From contig NZ_CP150951.2 in assembly GCF_038069655.2 (NCBI RefSeq), positions 1,948,001-2,012,000 on the forward strand: 64,000 nucleotides of DNA. Direction: 5' to 3'. The notes under the pieces are model-generated. The model searched no databases and had not been told where the DNA came from. It saw nothing but the letters and a program-made list of their open reading frames with translations. Made by a program: the position numbers and the translations under genes. This DNA comes from Yoonia sp. BS5-3. GTDB lineage: Bacteria; Pseudomonadota; Alphaproteobacteria; Rhodobacterales; Rhodobacteraceae. Below, in pieces: positions 43,661 through 51,891 of this stretch; position 1 is the stretch's first letter, and each line of letters begins with the position of its first letter.

Positions 43661-44464
43661 ATGGCGCATGTAAAGAACCACGATTATCATATTTTGCCAC
43701 CCTCAATCTGGCCGATGCTGAGTGGCATCGGATCATTTGTGATGCTGTTTGGCGCTGTGAGATGGATGCATGGCTCTGGCCCGTACATGTTCCTGATCGG
43801 CTTTGCTGCGGTTCTTTACGTGATGTTTGCCTGGTGGTCTGATGTGGTCGCTGAAAGCAATGCAGGCGATCATACGCCGGTGGTGCGGATCGGCCTGCGC
43901 TATGGTTTTATCATGTTCATCATGTCCGAGGTGATGTTCTTTGCCGCATGGTTCTGGTCGTTCTTCAAACACGCCATGTACCCGATGGAAAGCTATGTCG
44001 GCTCGACCTATACGCAGCCAGAGTTCTATCAGGTTGATGCGTTCCACCTGCCGTTGATGAACACGCTGGTTTTGCTGTGCTCTGGCATGGCCGTGACCTG
44101 GGCGCACCACGCGCTTGTCCATGAAAACAACCGCAAAGATGTTGAGAATGGTTTGCTTTTGGCTGTGGTTCTGGGCATCTTCTTTACCTTCCTGCAGGGC
44201 TATGAGTACTGGTATTTGCTGGCCTCTCAGGATTGGACTTTTGGCGGGGATGAGTTCTTTTCGAACTTCTTCATGGCCACCGGGTTCCACGGTTTTCACG
44301 TGATTATCGGGACCATCTTCTTGTTCGTTTGCTATCTGCGCGTCCGTGCCGGTCACTTCACACCTGAAAAGCATATCGGTTTTGAGGCCGCTGCCTGGTA
44401 TTGGCACTTTGTGGATGTGGTGTGGCTGTTCCTATTCTTTGCCGTCTATATCTGGGGCATTTGA
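43661..44464 (+). CDS. ctaE: Cytochrome c oxidase subunit III
   Basis: CtaE/CoxC is the seven-helix core subunit III of the aa3-type oxidase. The 267-residue protein shows the family sequences [12 protein letters not shown] at the N-terminus, [31 protein letters not shown] and [16 protein letters not shown] at the C-terminus. It closes the cta cluster and is followed by two hairpins, the second a probable terminator. Confidence 0.97.
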   Translation: MAHVKNHDYHILPPSIWPMLSGIGSFVMLFGAVRWMHGSGPYMFLIGFAAVLYVMFAWWSDVVAESNAGDHTPVVRIGLRYGFIMFIMSEVMFFAAWFWSFFKHAMYPMESYVGSTYTQPEFYQVDAFHLPLMNTLVLLCSGMAVTWAHHALVHENNRKDVENGLLLAVVLGIFFTFLQGYEYWYLLASQDWTFGGDEFFSNFFMATGFHGFHVIIGTIFLFVCYLRVRAGHFTPEKHIGFEAAAWYWHFVDVVWLFLFFAVYIWGI

Positions 44465-44479
44465 GCGCGATGATCTGGT

Positions 44480-44501
44480 AAGATGGGTTTCGACCCATCT
44501 T
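44480..44501. repeat. Perfect hairpin repeat after ctaE
   Basis: AAGATGGGT-ttcg-ACCCATCTT, a 9-bp perfect stem with a stable UUCG loop, 15 nt after the ctaE stop. It has the same core as the hairpins at 72-86 and 41812-41831. It may stabilise the transcript's 3' end. Confidence 0.6.
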
Positions 44502-44513
44502 GCAGTCGTTTGG

Positions 44514-44538
44514 ACGCGCGGGTGATCACCCCGCGCGT
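44514..44538 (+). terminator. Probable terminator of the cta cluster
   Basis: A GC-rich stem (ACGCGCGGG / CCC-CGCGCGT, one bulged C) around TGATCA, followed by TTTGCTATTTTG. It lies between ctaE and the surf1 gene, but its T tract is interrupted, so read-through is possible. Confidence 0.6.
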
Positions 44539-44558
44539 TTGCTATTTTGAGGCGCATG

Positions 44559-45236
44559 ATGTTGCGTAAAATACTCTTTCCATTGATCCTTGGCCTGTCT
44601 GGCTGCGCCGTGCTGATCAGTCTTGGCCTTTGGCAGGTTGAAAGGCTTGCCTGGAAGGAAGATATCCTGGCCGATATCGCAGCCCGTCTTGCTGCTGATC
44701 CCATGCCACTATCGCTGGATGTGAACGAAGAGGCGCATGAGTATCGCGCCGTGACTCTGACGGGCATGCCAACCGGGGATGAATTGCATGTGCTGGTCTC
44801 GGGCACGCAGGCCGGGACTGGTTATCGTGTTATTTCAAAAATGGTGACATCTGATGGCCCTATCCTGGTTGATCTGGGATTGCTGCCGCTTGATGCCAAA
44901 GATGCCGCCCCCTTCATTGCCCCGATGCAGATGACGGGCCGTTATCTGTGGCCCGATGATCAAAATGACAGCACCCCCGATCCCGATCTGGCCGAGAATA
45001 TCTGGTTCGCCCGCAACATCCCGGCCATGTCGGCGGCGTTGGACACCGCGCCGCTGATGGTCGTACTGACATCAGCGGACCCGGCCGATCCCCGCATTAC
45101 CCCGCTGCCCATCACGACTGCCAATATCAAAAACGATCATTTTGAATATGCGGTCACATGGTTCTTGCTGGCGGTGGTCTGGGCCACTATGACCCTGTTC
45201 TTGATAGGCCGCACCATCAGATCAAAGGACACCTGA
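44559..45236 (+). CDS. SURF1-family cytochrome oxidase assembly protein
   Basis: SURF1 helps insert haem A into oxidase subunit I. The 225-residue protein has the expected two membrane helices, one at each end (about 4-22 and 199-219), with a periplasmic domain between. Visible family features are GLWQVERLAWKEDILADI and a C-terminal FEYAVTWFLLAVVWATM. Adjacent ATGs at 44556 and 44559 are possible; GAGG (44549-44552) is better spaced for 44559. It lies between ctaE and thrC, a standard Rhodobacterales order. Confidence 0.92.
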   Translation: MLRKILFPLILGLSGCAVLISLGLWQVERLAWKEDILADIAARLAADPMPLSLDVNEEAHEYRAVTLTGMPTGDELHVLVSGTQAGTGYRVISKMVTSDGPILVDLGLLPLDAKDAAPFIAPMQMTGRYLWPDDQNDSTPDPDLAENIWFARNIPAMSAALDTAPLMVVLTSADPADPRITPLPITTANIKNDHFEYAVTWFLLAVVWATMTLFLIGRTIRSKDT

Positions 45237-45241
45237 GCCCC

Positions 45242-46627
45242 ATGCGCTATATCTCGACCCGCGGGACCGCCCCTGAATTGTCATTTGAAGAGGCGATGCT
45301 GACCGGTCTTGCCCGCGACGGGGGCCTTTATGTCCCTCAAGACGTGCCGGTCCTGACCCACGCCCAGATCGCTGCGATGGCCGGCAAATCTTATGAAGAG
45401 GTCGCATTTGATGTCATGCGCCCCTTTATCGGTGACACTTTTACGGATGCCGAATTCAAGGGTCTGATTGATCAGGCCTATGCCGGTTTTGGCCATGCCG
45501 CCCGCGCCCCTTTGGTGCAGCTGGATGCCAACCATTATCTGCTTGAGCTGTTCCATGGCCCGACCTTGGCCTTCAAGGATTTTGCCATGCAATTGATTGG
45601 CCAGATGTTTCAGGCCGCCTTGTCCCGCTCGGGTGATCGCGTGACGATTGTTGGCGCAACGTCGGGCGATACAGGCTCTGCCGCGATTGAGGCCTTTCGC
45701 GGCTTGGCGGCCGTGGATGTGTTTATCCTGTACCCGCATGGCCGCGTGTCTGAGGTGCAGCGCCGCCAGATGACCACCCCGGTTGAGGCCAATGTGCATG
45801 CTTTGGCTGTGGATGGCGATTTTGACGATTGTCAGGCTGCCGTGAAAGACATGTTCAATGATTTTGCCTTCCGTGATGAGGTCCGCCTGGCCGGTGTCAA
45901 TTCGATCAACTGGGGCCGTGTGCTGGCGCAGGTGGTCTATTACTTCACCGCGGCTGTCTCTTTGGGTGCCCCGCATCGCGAGGTCAGCTTTACCGTGCCT
46001 ACTGGTAATTTTGGCGATATCTTTGCGGGCTATATTGCCAAGAAGATGGGCCTGCCCATTGCCGATCTGGTTGTCGCAACCAACCGCAATGACATTCTGC
46101 ACCGCACTTTGGAAACGGGTGCCTATACCAAGCAGGGTGTCACCCCGACCATCAGCCCTTCGATGGATATTCAGGTCAGTTCCAACTTTGAACGCGCCTT
46201 ATTTGATGCCTATGGCCGCGATGGTGCGGCGGTGGCGGCGCAGATGGAGGATCTTAAATCGGGCGGTTTTGAGATCAGCCAAGGCGCCTATCAGATGCTG
46301 AAAGAGACGTTCAAATCCGGCCGTGCCTCGGAAGAAGACACGAATGCTGCCATCAAGACCTATTTTGCGCGGCACGGCGAATTGCTTTGCCCGCATACAG
46401 CCGTTGGCGTGCATGTGGCTGAGCCGCATCTGGGCCGTACCCCAATGGTCACATTGGCCACAGCCCATCCCGCCAAATTCCCCGATGCGGTGAAAGAGGC
46501 AGCAGGTGTGACGGCGCCTCTTCCCCCGCGCATGGCGGACCTGTATGACCGGCCCGAACGCCTGACGCGCGTCTCGGGGGATCTGGCCGCCTTGCAGGCC
46601 GTCATTAGGGAACGGATCACGCATTGA
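45242..46627 (+). CDS. thrC: Threonine synthase
   Basis: ThrC converts O-phosphohomoserine to threonine with pyridoxal phosphate. The 461-residue protein belongs to the longer (proteobacterial/fungal) class. It shows the N-terminal MRYISTRG, the PLP-lysine motif HGPTLAFKDFAMQ (K112) and the phosphate-loop GATSGDTGSAAIEAF. The ATG at 45242 lies 5 bp after surf1. Its stop overlaps the start of the next gene. Confidence 0.96.
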   Translation: MRYISTRGTAPELSFEEAMLTGLARDGGLYVPQDVPVLTHAQIAAMAGKSYEEVAFDVMRPFIGDTFTDAEFKGLIDQAYAGFGHAARAPLVQLDANHYLLELFHGPTLAFKDFAMQLIGQMFQAALSRSGDRVTIVGATSGDTGSAAIEAFRGLAAVDVFILYPHGRVSEVQRRQMTTPVEANVHALAVDGDFDDCQAAVKDMFNDFAFRDEVRLAGVNSINWGRVLAQVVYYFTAAVSLGAPHREVSFTVPTGNFGDIFAGYIAKKMGLPIADLVVATNRNDILHRTLETGAYTKQGVTPTISPSMDIQVSSNFERALFDAYGRDGAAVAAQMEDLKSGGFEISQGAYQMLKETFKSGRASEEDTNAAIKTYFARHGELLCPHTAVGVHVAEPHLGRTPMVTLATAHPAKFPDAVKEAAGVTAPLPPRMADLYDRPERLTRVSGDLAALQAVIRERITH

Positions 46628-47892
46628 CGATTGAACTGCACACGCTGTCCAACGGTTTTCGGATCGTGACAGAAGACATGCCTGGCCTGAAATCGGCCAG
46701 CATCGGTATTTGGGTCCAGGCCGGTGGCCGCCATGAGCGCCCCGAACAGAATGGTATCGCCCATTTTCTAGAGCATATGGCCTTTAAAGGCACCAAGACC
46801 CGCAGCGCGTTGCAGATTGCCGAAAGCATCGAAGATGTTGGCGGCTACATCAACGCCTATACCAGTCGCGAGATGACGGCCTATTACGCGCGCGTTCTTG
46901 AGGATGACGTGTCTTTGGGCCTTGATGTGATTGCCGATATCCTGCTGAACCCGCTTTTTGACCCCGCCGAGATCGAGGTTGAGCGCGGTGTGATCTTGCA
47001 AGAAATCGGTCAGGCGCTGGATACCCCCGACGATATCATTTTCGATTGGCTGCAAGAGGTGGCCTATCCCGATCAGCCCCTTGGCCGTACTATTCTTGGC
47101 CCCACTGATCGTGTCAGTGCTTTTAGCCGCGACGATTTGCAGGCTTTCGTGGGCGAGCATTATGGCCCCAATCAGATGATTCTGTCCGCCGCCGGTGCGA
47201 TTGATCACGATGCCATCATTCGTCAGGCAGAGGCCCTGTTTGGCCATTTGCCCGCCATCGAACGCCCCGCAAGCCTGCTGCAACCTGCCTGCTTTAGTGG
47301 CGGAGAGCGCCGCGAGGTCAAGGCGCTTGAGCAGGTTCATTTTGCCCTTGCCCTTGAGGGGCCGACCTATCTGGACCCATCGATCTATACTGCGCAAATC
47401 TATGCCTCGGCCATGGGCGGCGGTATGTCGTCGCGCCTGTTCCAGGAAATCCGTGAGAACCGCGGTTTGTGCTATACGATTTTTGCGCAGGCGGGTGCTT
47501 ATGAAGATACCGGTCTGACCACGATCTATGCTGGCACAAGCGCCGCGCAGATCGAAGAGTTGGCTCATGTCACCATGGACGAGATGAAGCGCGCCGCATC
47601 TGATATGACTGCCGCCGAAGTCGCTCGCGCCCGCGCCCAAATGAAAGCCGGTTTACTGATGGGCCTTGAAAGCCCGTCAAACCGCGCAGAACGGTTAGCC
47701 CGTTTGCTATCTATCTGGGATCGCATTCCAAGCATTGATGAAACCATCGCGCGGATTGATGCGGTCACCACTGGTGATGTAAAGGATTTTGCAGGCCAGA
47801 TGGCCGGGCAAGCCACAACAGCCATGGCCCTATATGGCCCTGCTGAGGCGGCACCGACGCTTGATGCGTTGAAAGCCAGATTGGCTGCTTAA
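46624..47892 (+). CDS. M16-family zinc peptidase (mitochondrial processing peptidase-like)
   Basis: A 422-residue pitrilysin-family (M16) protease with the inverted zinc motif HFLEH (47-51), a downstream conserved Glu in EVERGVILQEI, and a C-terminal M16 lobe with the GGGMSSRLFQEIRENRGLCY loop. It resembles bacterial relatives of the mitochondrial processing peptidase beta subunit. The start is TTG, overlapping the thrC stop (TTGA); the N-terminus (TIELHTLSNGFRIVTE) agrees with family length, which supports that start. Confidence 0.94.
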   Translation: MTIELHTLSNGFRIVTEDMPGLKSASIGIWVQAGGRHERPEQNGIAHFLEHMAFKGTKTRSALQIAESIEDVGGYINAYTSREMTAYYARVLEDDVSLGLDVIADILLNPLFDPAEIEVERGVILQEIGQALDTPDDIIFDWLQEVAYPDQPLGRTILGPTDRVSAFSRDDLQAFVGEHYGPNQMILSAAGAIDHDAIIRQAEALFGHLPAIERPASLLQPACFSGGERREVKALEQVHFALALEGPTYLDPSIYTAQIYASAMGGGMSSRLFQEIRENRGLCYTIFAQAGAYEDTGLTTIYAGTSAAQIEELAHVTMDEMKRAASDMTAAEVARARAQMKAGLLMGLESPSNRAERLARLLSIWDRIPSIDETIARIDAVTTGDVKDFAGQMAGQATTAMALYGPAEAAPTLDALKARLAA

Positions 47893-48476
47893 TGCTGCGC
47901 GCCCGTCGGAAGATCCGCATCGAAGCTGAACGGCTGACTCTGCGCCCACCAGTGCATAGTGATTACCGCGCCTGGGTCGCGCTGCGCCAGCAAAGCCGAG
48001 ATTTCCTAACCCCGTGGGAACCCACATGGGCCCCTGATCATCTGTCCCGCAAGGCCTTTACCAATCGTGTGTATTGGGCGCAGCGTTCAATCAGCAATGG
48101 CACGGCCGTTCCGTTATTCATGATCCGCCGTGAAGATCAGATGTTGGTTGGGGCCATCACCCTTGATCACATCAGTCGCGGCCCAGCCCAATCAGCCACC
48201 ACCGGTTACTGGATCGGTGCCCCTTTTGCCCGGCAGGGTTTTATGCGCGAGGCTATCAAGGCGGTTGTTCATCATGCCTTTACCACGATGGATCTTAGCC
48301 GGATTGAGGCCGGATGCCTGCCCGAAAATGCCCCGTCGCGCCGGTTACTGGAACAATGCGGCTATAAATACGAAGGCGTCGCCCAAAGCTATTTGCAGAT
48401 CAATGGCCGCTGGCGAAACCACGTGCTTTACGCAAATCTGCGTCATGACCGTCGCGGCAAAACGGACGTTGGCTGA
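47892..48476 (+). CDS. GNAT acetyltransferase (RimJ/RimL type)
   Basis: A 194-residue N-acetyltransferase of the RimJ/RimL/SpeG group: RLTLRPPVHSDYRAW at the N-terminus, the acetyl-CoA-binding region GYWIGAPFARQGFMREAI (about 105-122) and ENAPSRRLLEQCGYKYEGVA near the end. RimJ acetylates the N-terminus of ribosomal protein S5; whether this enzyme does so is not shown. Its start overlaps the last base of the M16 stop, so it is part of the thrC transcript. Confidence 0.9.
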   Translation: MLRARRKIRIEAERLTLRPPVHSDYRAWVALRQQSRDFLTPWEPTWAPDHLSRKAFTNRVYWAQRSISNGTAVPLFMIRREDQMLVGAITLDHISRGPAQSATTGYWIGAPFARQGFMREAIKAVVHHAFTTMDLSRIEAGCLPENAPSRRLLEQCGYKYEGVAQSYLQINGRWRNHVLYANLRHDRRGKTDVG

Positions 48477-48538
48477 TCCCGTTAATTTGCAGTTGGACAG
48501 CTTTCTGTTTTGGCCCATGTAGGGGGCTAAAGGGTCAT

Positions 48539-48667
48539 GTGAAAAATCTGAATCAGGTGACGCTGCCTGAAATCAAAGACCTGATACGCGATGTATCGGA
48601 TATTTTGCCAAGCGCTATACAGACAGGGGAACGATCTGATGCTCAATCCAGTGACCACAGCCTTTGA
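48539..48667 (+). CDS. Possible 42-residue small ORF before the FAD oxidoreductase gene
   Basis: A GTG-initiated frame with AAGGGTC just upstream encodes 42 residues. It begins VKNLNQVTLPEIKDLIRDVS, a plausible amphipathic helix, and overlaps the first 29 bp of the next gene. It fills an otherwise empty 160-bp gap. I have no family match and cannot exclude chance. Confidence 0.25.
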   Translation: MKNLNQVTLPEIKDLIRDVSDILPSAIQTGERSDAQSSDHSL

Positions 48668-50048
48668 AACACAGCTTCGCGCGATCCTGCCAGAGACCGC
48701 ATTCAAAGCTGATCCGACCCCCTACCTGACAGAGCCGCGCGGTCGTTGGACGGGGCAGGGATTTGTGGTTGCGCCAGCCAGTACACAAAAGGTTGCCGCC
48801 GTCGTACGTGCCTGCGCGGATGCAAAGATTGGTATTGTCCCCTATGGTGGCGGCACCGGGTTGGTTGGTGGCCAATTGCAATATGATGGCCCGCCCCCGG
48901 TCATTTTGTCGCTGGAGCGCATGAACCAGATTCGCGACATCTATCCTTCGGAAAATGTGCTTGTTTGCGATGCAGGTGTCATCCTCGCCAATGTGCAAAA
49001 GGCGGCAGAGGATGTGGATCGGCTTTTTCCGCTGTCGCTGGCCTCTGAAGGCTCTGCCCGGATTGGCGGTTTATTGGCGACCAATGCGGGCGGCGTGAAT
49101 GTACTGCGTTATGGCAACGCCCGCGCCCAGTGTCTGGGGCTTGAAGTGGTCCGTCCTGATGGCACTATCTGGCATGGCCTGACCCGTTTGCATAAGGACA
49201 ACACCGGCTATGACCTGCGCAATCTGATGATTGGCGCAGAGGGCACATTGGGCATCATTACCGGCGCTGCGTTAAAACTGTCCCCCCGTCCTGTGGGCAT
49301 TGGCGCGGCAATGATGGCTGTTCCGTCCCCAGATGCTGCCTTGGCCTTGCTTGCCCTTGCCCGTACCCAGCTTGGTGATGGTATCTCAGCCTTTGAGATC
49401 ATCCACCGCCAAAGCTTTGAATTTCTTGCCGAAGTTGGCCCCGAGATCAAATCACCCTTTGCTGAAATCCCCGAATGGTGCGTGTTGATTGATGTGGGTC
49501 TGGCCGCCGGGCTTGCGCCCAATGAGGCTTTGGAGGCGCTGTTTGTTGCCGCCTTTGATGCCGATCTGGTCACCGATGGTGCCGTCGCCCAAAGCCATGC
49601 GCAGCGCACCGCCTTTTGGCATATTCGCGAAAGTATCCCCGAGGCGAACCGCCGGATCGGATCGATCAGTTCACATGATATTTCGGTCCCGCTGAGCGCG
49701 ATCCCGACCTTCATCACCCGCGGCGCAGAGGCGCTTGCCGCGTTGGGCGCGTTTCGGATCAATTGTTTTGGCCATCTGGGTGACGGCAATTTACATTATA
49801 ATGTGTTCCCCATGCCCGGTTTGACCCGGGCCGATTATGAGGCCGCGCGCCCGCAGGTGAAACGCGTGGTACATGACTTGGTCCATCAGATGGCTGGTTC
49901 GGTCAGTGCTGAACATGGGATTGGCCGGCTCAAGGTGGATGACCTTGCTAAATACGGTGATCCGGCCAAGCTAGAGATGCTGCGCGCAATCAAAAAGGCG
50001 CTTGATCCCGATGGTATCATGAACCCCGGGGCGGTGGTTCGCCTTTGA
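48639..50048 (+). CDS. FAD-linked 2-hydroxyacid dehydrogenase (GlcD/DLD/D-2-hydroxyglutarate type)
   Basis: A 469-residue flavoprotein with a PCMH-type FAD-binding domain (PYGGGTGLVGGQL about 71-83; GSARIGGLLATNAGGVNVLRY; GAEGTLGII) and an FAD-oxidase C domain. The C-terminal motifs GHLGDGNLHYNV and SAEHGIGRLK provide metal and substrate ligands. The family oxidises D-2-hydroxyacids such as D-lactate, glycolate or D-2-hydroxyglutarate; the substrate cannot be fixed here. AGGGGA lies 8 nt before the ATG at 48639. Confidence 0.92.
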   Translation: MLNPVTTAFETQLRAILPETAFKADPTPYLTEPRGRWTGQGFVVAPASTQKVAAVVRACADAKIGIVPYGGGTGLVGGQLQYDGPPPVILSLERMNQIRDIYPSENVLVCDAGVILANVQKAAEDVDRLFPLSLASEGSARIGGLLATNAGGVNVLRYGNARAQCLGLEVVRPDGTIWHGLTRLHKDNTGYDLRNLMIGAEGTLGIITGAALKLSPRPVGIGAAMMAVPSPDAALALLALARTQLGDGISAFEIIHRQSFEFLAEVGPEIKSPFAEIPEWCVLIDVGLAAGLAPNEALEALFVAAFDADLVTDGAVAQSHAQRTAFWHIRESIPEANRRIGSISSHDISVPLSAIPTFITRGAEALAALGAFRINCFGHLGDGNLHYNVFPMPGLTRADYEAARPQVKRVVHDLVHQMAGSVSAEHGIGRLKVDDLAKYGDPAKLEMLRAIKKALDPDGIMNPGAVVRL

Positions 50049-50059
50049 TCCGTCCGGAC

Positions 50060-50251
50060 GCCTCCGGCGGGAGTATTTTCCGGAAATAAGAAGTTGTTAA
50101 GGACGATCCGATAAAACCCTCCGGCGGTACAGGCTGGAGAGCCGATGATCGTGAAATGAGAAGTCGCCCGGCACCGGATCTGACAAAGATCGGTCTGTAG
50201 CGGACAGCGGGGCCGGGCGCATTTATCTTCTTATTTCCAAAAATACTCGCC
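50060..50251. repeat. Inverted-repeat element enclosing a foldable core
   Basis: The left unit (50060-50093, GCCTCCGGCGGGAGTATTTT then CCGGAAATAAGAAG) and an inverted right unit (50227-50251; its complement reads GGCGAGTATTTTTGGAAATA then AGAAG) bracket about 130 bp. The same motif occurs once more, unpaired, at 1151-1183. The bracketed core folds into several perfect hairpins. No open frame of note lies inside. It occupies the gap between the convergent FAD dehydrogenase and apt genes. Confidence 0.7.
50110..50225 (-). ncRNA. Candidate structured RNA between glcD-like gene and apt
   Basis: The sequence holds a three-way junction: closing stem CGCCCGGC (50165-50172) / GCCGGGCG (50212-50219), an inner hairpin ACCGGATCT / AGATCGGT and a small CTGT / ACAG hairpin. 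A separate hairpin at 50119-50139 (CTCCAGC / GCCGGAG on the minus strand) is followed by GGTTTTAT, which looks like an intrinsic terminator. I therefore favour the minus strand, downstream of apt. It could equally be a mobile palindromic element or an apt 3' structure. No known RNA family was recognised. Confidence 0.35.
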
Positions 50252-50307
50252 TATAGCGTTTCGATTTTATCCTTGATCCAAGTATAAATCGGAGTGCTTT
50301 AGACGCT

Positions 50308-50838
50308 TTATGCCCCTTCAAACGCACAAAGCGCATGCACATCCATGCCCATCGCTTCAAGCCGTTTGCGCCCACCCAATTCGGGCAGGTCGATGATGAA
50401 GGCGCAGCCGATTACTTCGGCCCCGAGCCGTTCGATGAGCTTTATTCCAGCCTCAGCCGTTCCACCTGTCGCCAGCAGGTCGTCCACAAGCAGAACCTTG
50501 TCGCCAGGCTGCAGCGCGTCATCATGTACTTCCACGACCGCTTCGCCATATTCCAATTGGTAGGCTTGTTCGATGGTTTTGCCGGGCAGTTTGCCTTTCT
50601 TGCGGATTGGCAGAAATCCGACGGATAATTGGTGCGCGATGGCCCCGCCCATGATGAAACCGCGCGCTTCGAGCCCCGCGACCTGATCGATTTGCATACC
50701 CGCATAAGGGTGCAGCAATTGATCGACCGCGATCCGAAATCCTCGCGGGTCGTTAAACAGCGTTGTGACATCCCGGAACATGATCCCTTCATGCGGGAAA
50801 TCGGGGATCGTGCGGATGTAGTCTTGGACAGTTTTCAT
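50308..50838 (-). CDS. apt: Adenine phosphoribosyltransferase
   Basis: Apt salvages adenine to AMP using PRPP. The 176-residue protein matches family length and shows the N-terminal [18 protein letters not shown], the [15 protein letters not shown] flexible-loop region and the PRPP-binding motif [16 protein letters not shown]. It lies 12 bp after mtnP, whose reaction releases adenine, so the operon makes metabolic sense. Confidence 0.97.
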   Translation of the reverse strand: MKTVQDYIRTIPDFPHEGIMFRDVTTLFNDPRGFRIAVDQLLHPYAGMQIDQVAGLEARGFIMGGAIAHQLSVGFLPIRKKGKLPGKTIEQAYQLEYGEAVVEVHDDALQPGDKVLLVDDLLATGGTAEAGIKLIERLGAEVIGCAFIIDLPELGGRKRLEAMGMDVHALCAFEGA

Positions 50839-50850
50839 GTAGGGGGCTTT

Positions 50851-51717
50851 CTAAAGAACGCGGCCAGCGATGGCATCAAGTTTGGCGGTCAGGGTTGGGT
50901 CCCGTTTTTCGGGCGCTGTCATGATGGCGTATTCCAATGCGCGGTCGCAGCCAAGGGGGCAGGGCGCCCGTTCGGTTCCAAGAAGGCCCGGAAGTTTCGC
51001 GATCAGTGCCCGTGCCTTGCTTCCGTTGCCCTGAAGTGTCGCGATGATTTCGGTGATATCGACCGCCCCGTGATCGGGATGCCAGCTATCGTAATCGGTG
51101 ATCATGGCTACGGAGGCGTAGCATATCTCGGCCTCGCGGGCCAATTTCGCCTCGGGCATATTGGTCATCCCGATCACATCACAGCCCCAGGCGCGGTAAA
51201 GCTTACTTTCGGCCATTGACGAAAATTGCGGCCCTTCCATCGCCAGGTAGGTGCCGCCCCTGTGGATGGTGATCCCGGCGTCCCGCCCAGCGGTTTCGCA
51301 GGCCTCGGATAGCCGATCGCAGGTGGGATGTGCGACGCTGACATGCGCAACGCAGCCGGTTCCAAAGAACGATTTTTCGCGTGCAAAGGTCCGGTCGATG
51401 AATTGATCGACGATCACAAAATCACCCGGCGCCAGTTCTTCGCGAAAGGACCCGCAGGCGCTGACGCTGATGATATCTGTCACGCCCAGCCGTTTGAGCG
51501 CGTCGATATTGGCCCGATAAGGAACGGTTGTGGGTGAGTGCACATGTCCGCGCCCATGCCGCGGCAGAAAAGCCATATCGACCCCATCCAAGACCCCCGT
51601 CAGGATCGCATCCGAGGGCGCCCCCCAGGGGCTTTCGACGCTCACCCAGTCCGGGTTTTGCAGCCCTTCCATGTCGTAGATACCAGAGCCCCCGATTATC
51701 CCGATTTTCGTCTTCAT
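50851..51717 (-). CDS. mtnP: S-methyl-5'-thioadenosine phosphorylase
   Basis: MtnP phosphorolyses methylthioadenosine, a by-product of polyamine or homoserine-lactone synthesis, to adenine and methylthioribose-1-phosphate. The 288-residue protein has IGIIGGSGIYDMEGL at the N-terminus, LPRHGRGHVHSPTTVPYRAN, and MTNMPEAKLAREAEICYA near residue 190. GAGGTGA precedes the ATG. It is the first gene of an mtnP–apt operon. Confidence 0.95.
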   Translation of the reverse strand: MKTKIGIIGGSGIYDMEGLQNPDWVSVESPWGAPSDAILTGVLDGVDMAFLPRHGRGHVHSPTTVPYRANIDALKRLGVTDIISVSACGSFREELAPGDFVIVDQFIDRTFAREKSFFGTGCVAHVSVAHPTCDRLSEACETAGRDAGITIHRGGTYLAMEGPQFSSMAESKLYRAWGCDVIGMTNMPEAKLAREAEICYASVAMITDYDSWHPDHGAVDITEIIATLQGNGSKARALIAKLPGLLGTERAPCPLGCDRALEYAIMTAPEKRDPTLTAKLDAIAGRVL

Positions 51718-51891
51718 TGGTCACCTCATCTTAACCCACATCAAAGACACTGATGCGGAATGAAGGAAATGTGAACCCCGCGCGCCGTGCCGATGCTGCA
51801 ACAGCCGCAATTGCGTGCCACGCAAGGGGTGACAAGTGCTGAGTGGTGGTTTAGGGCAGCGATAACAATCCCCGTGATGACAGGAATCCCC

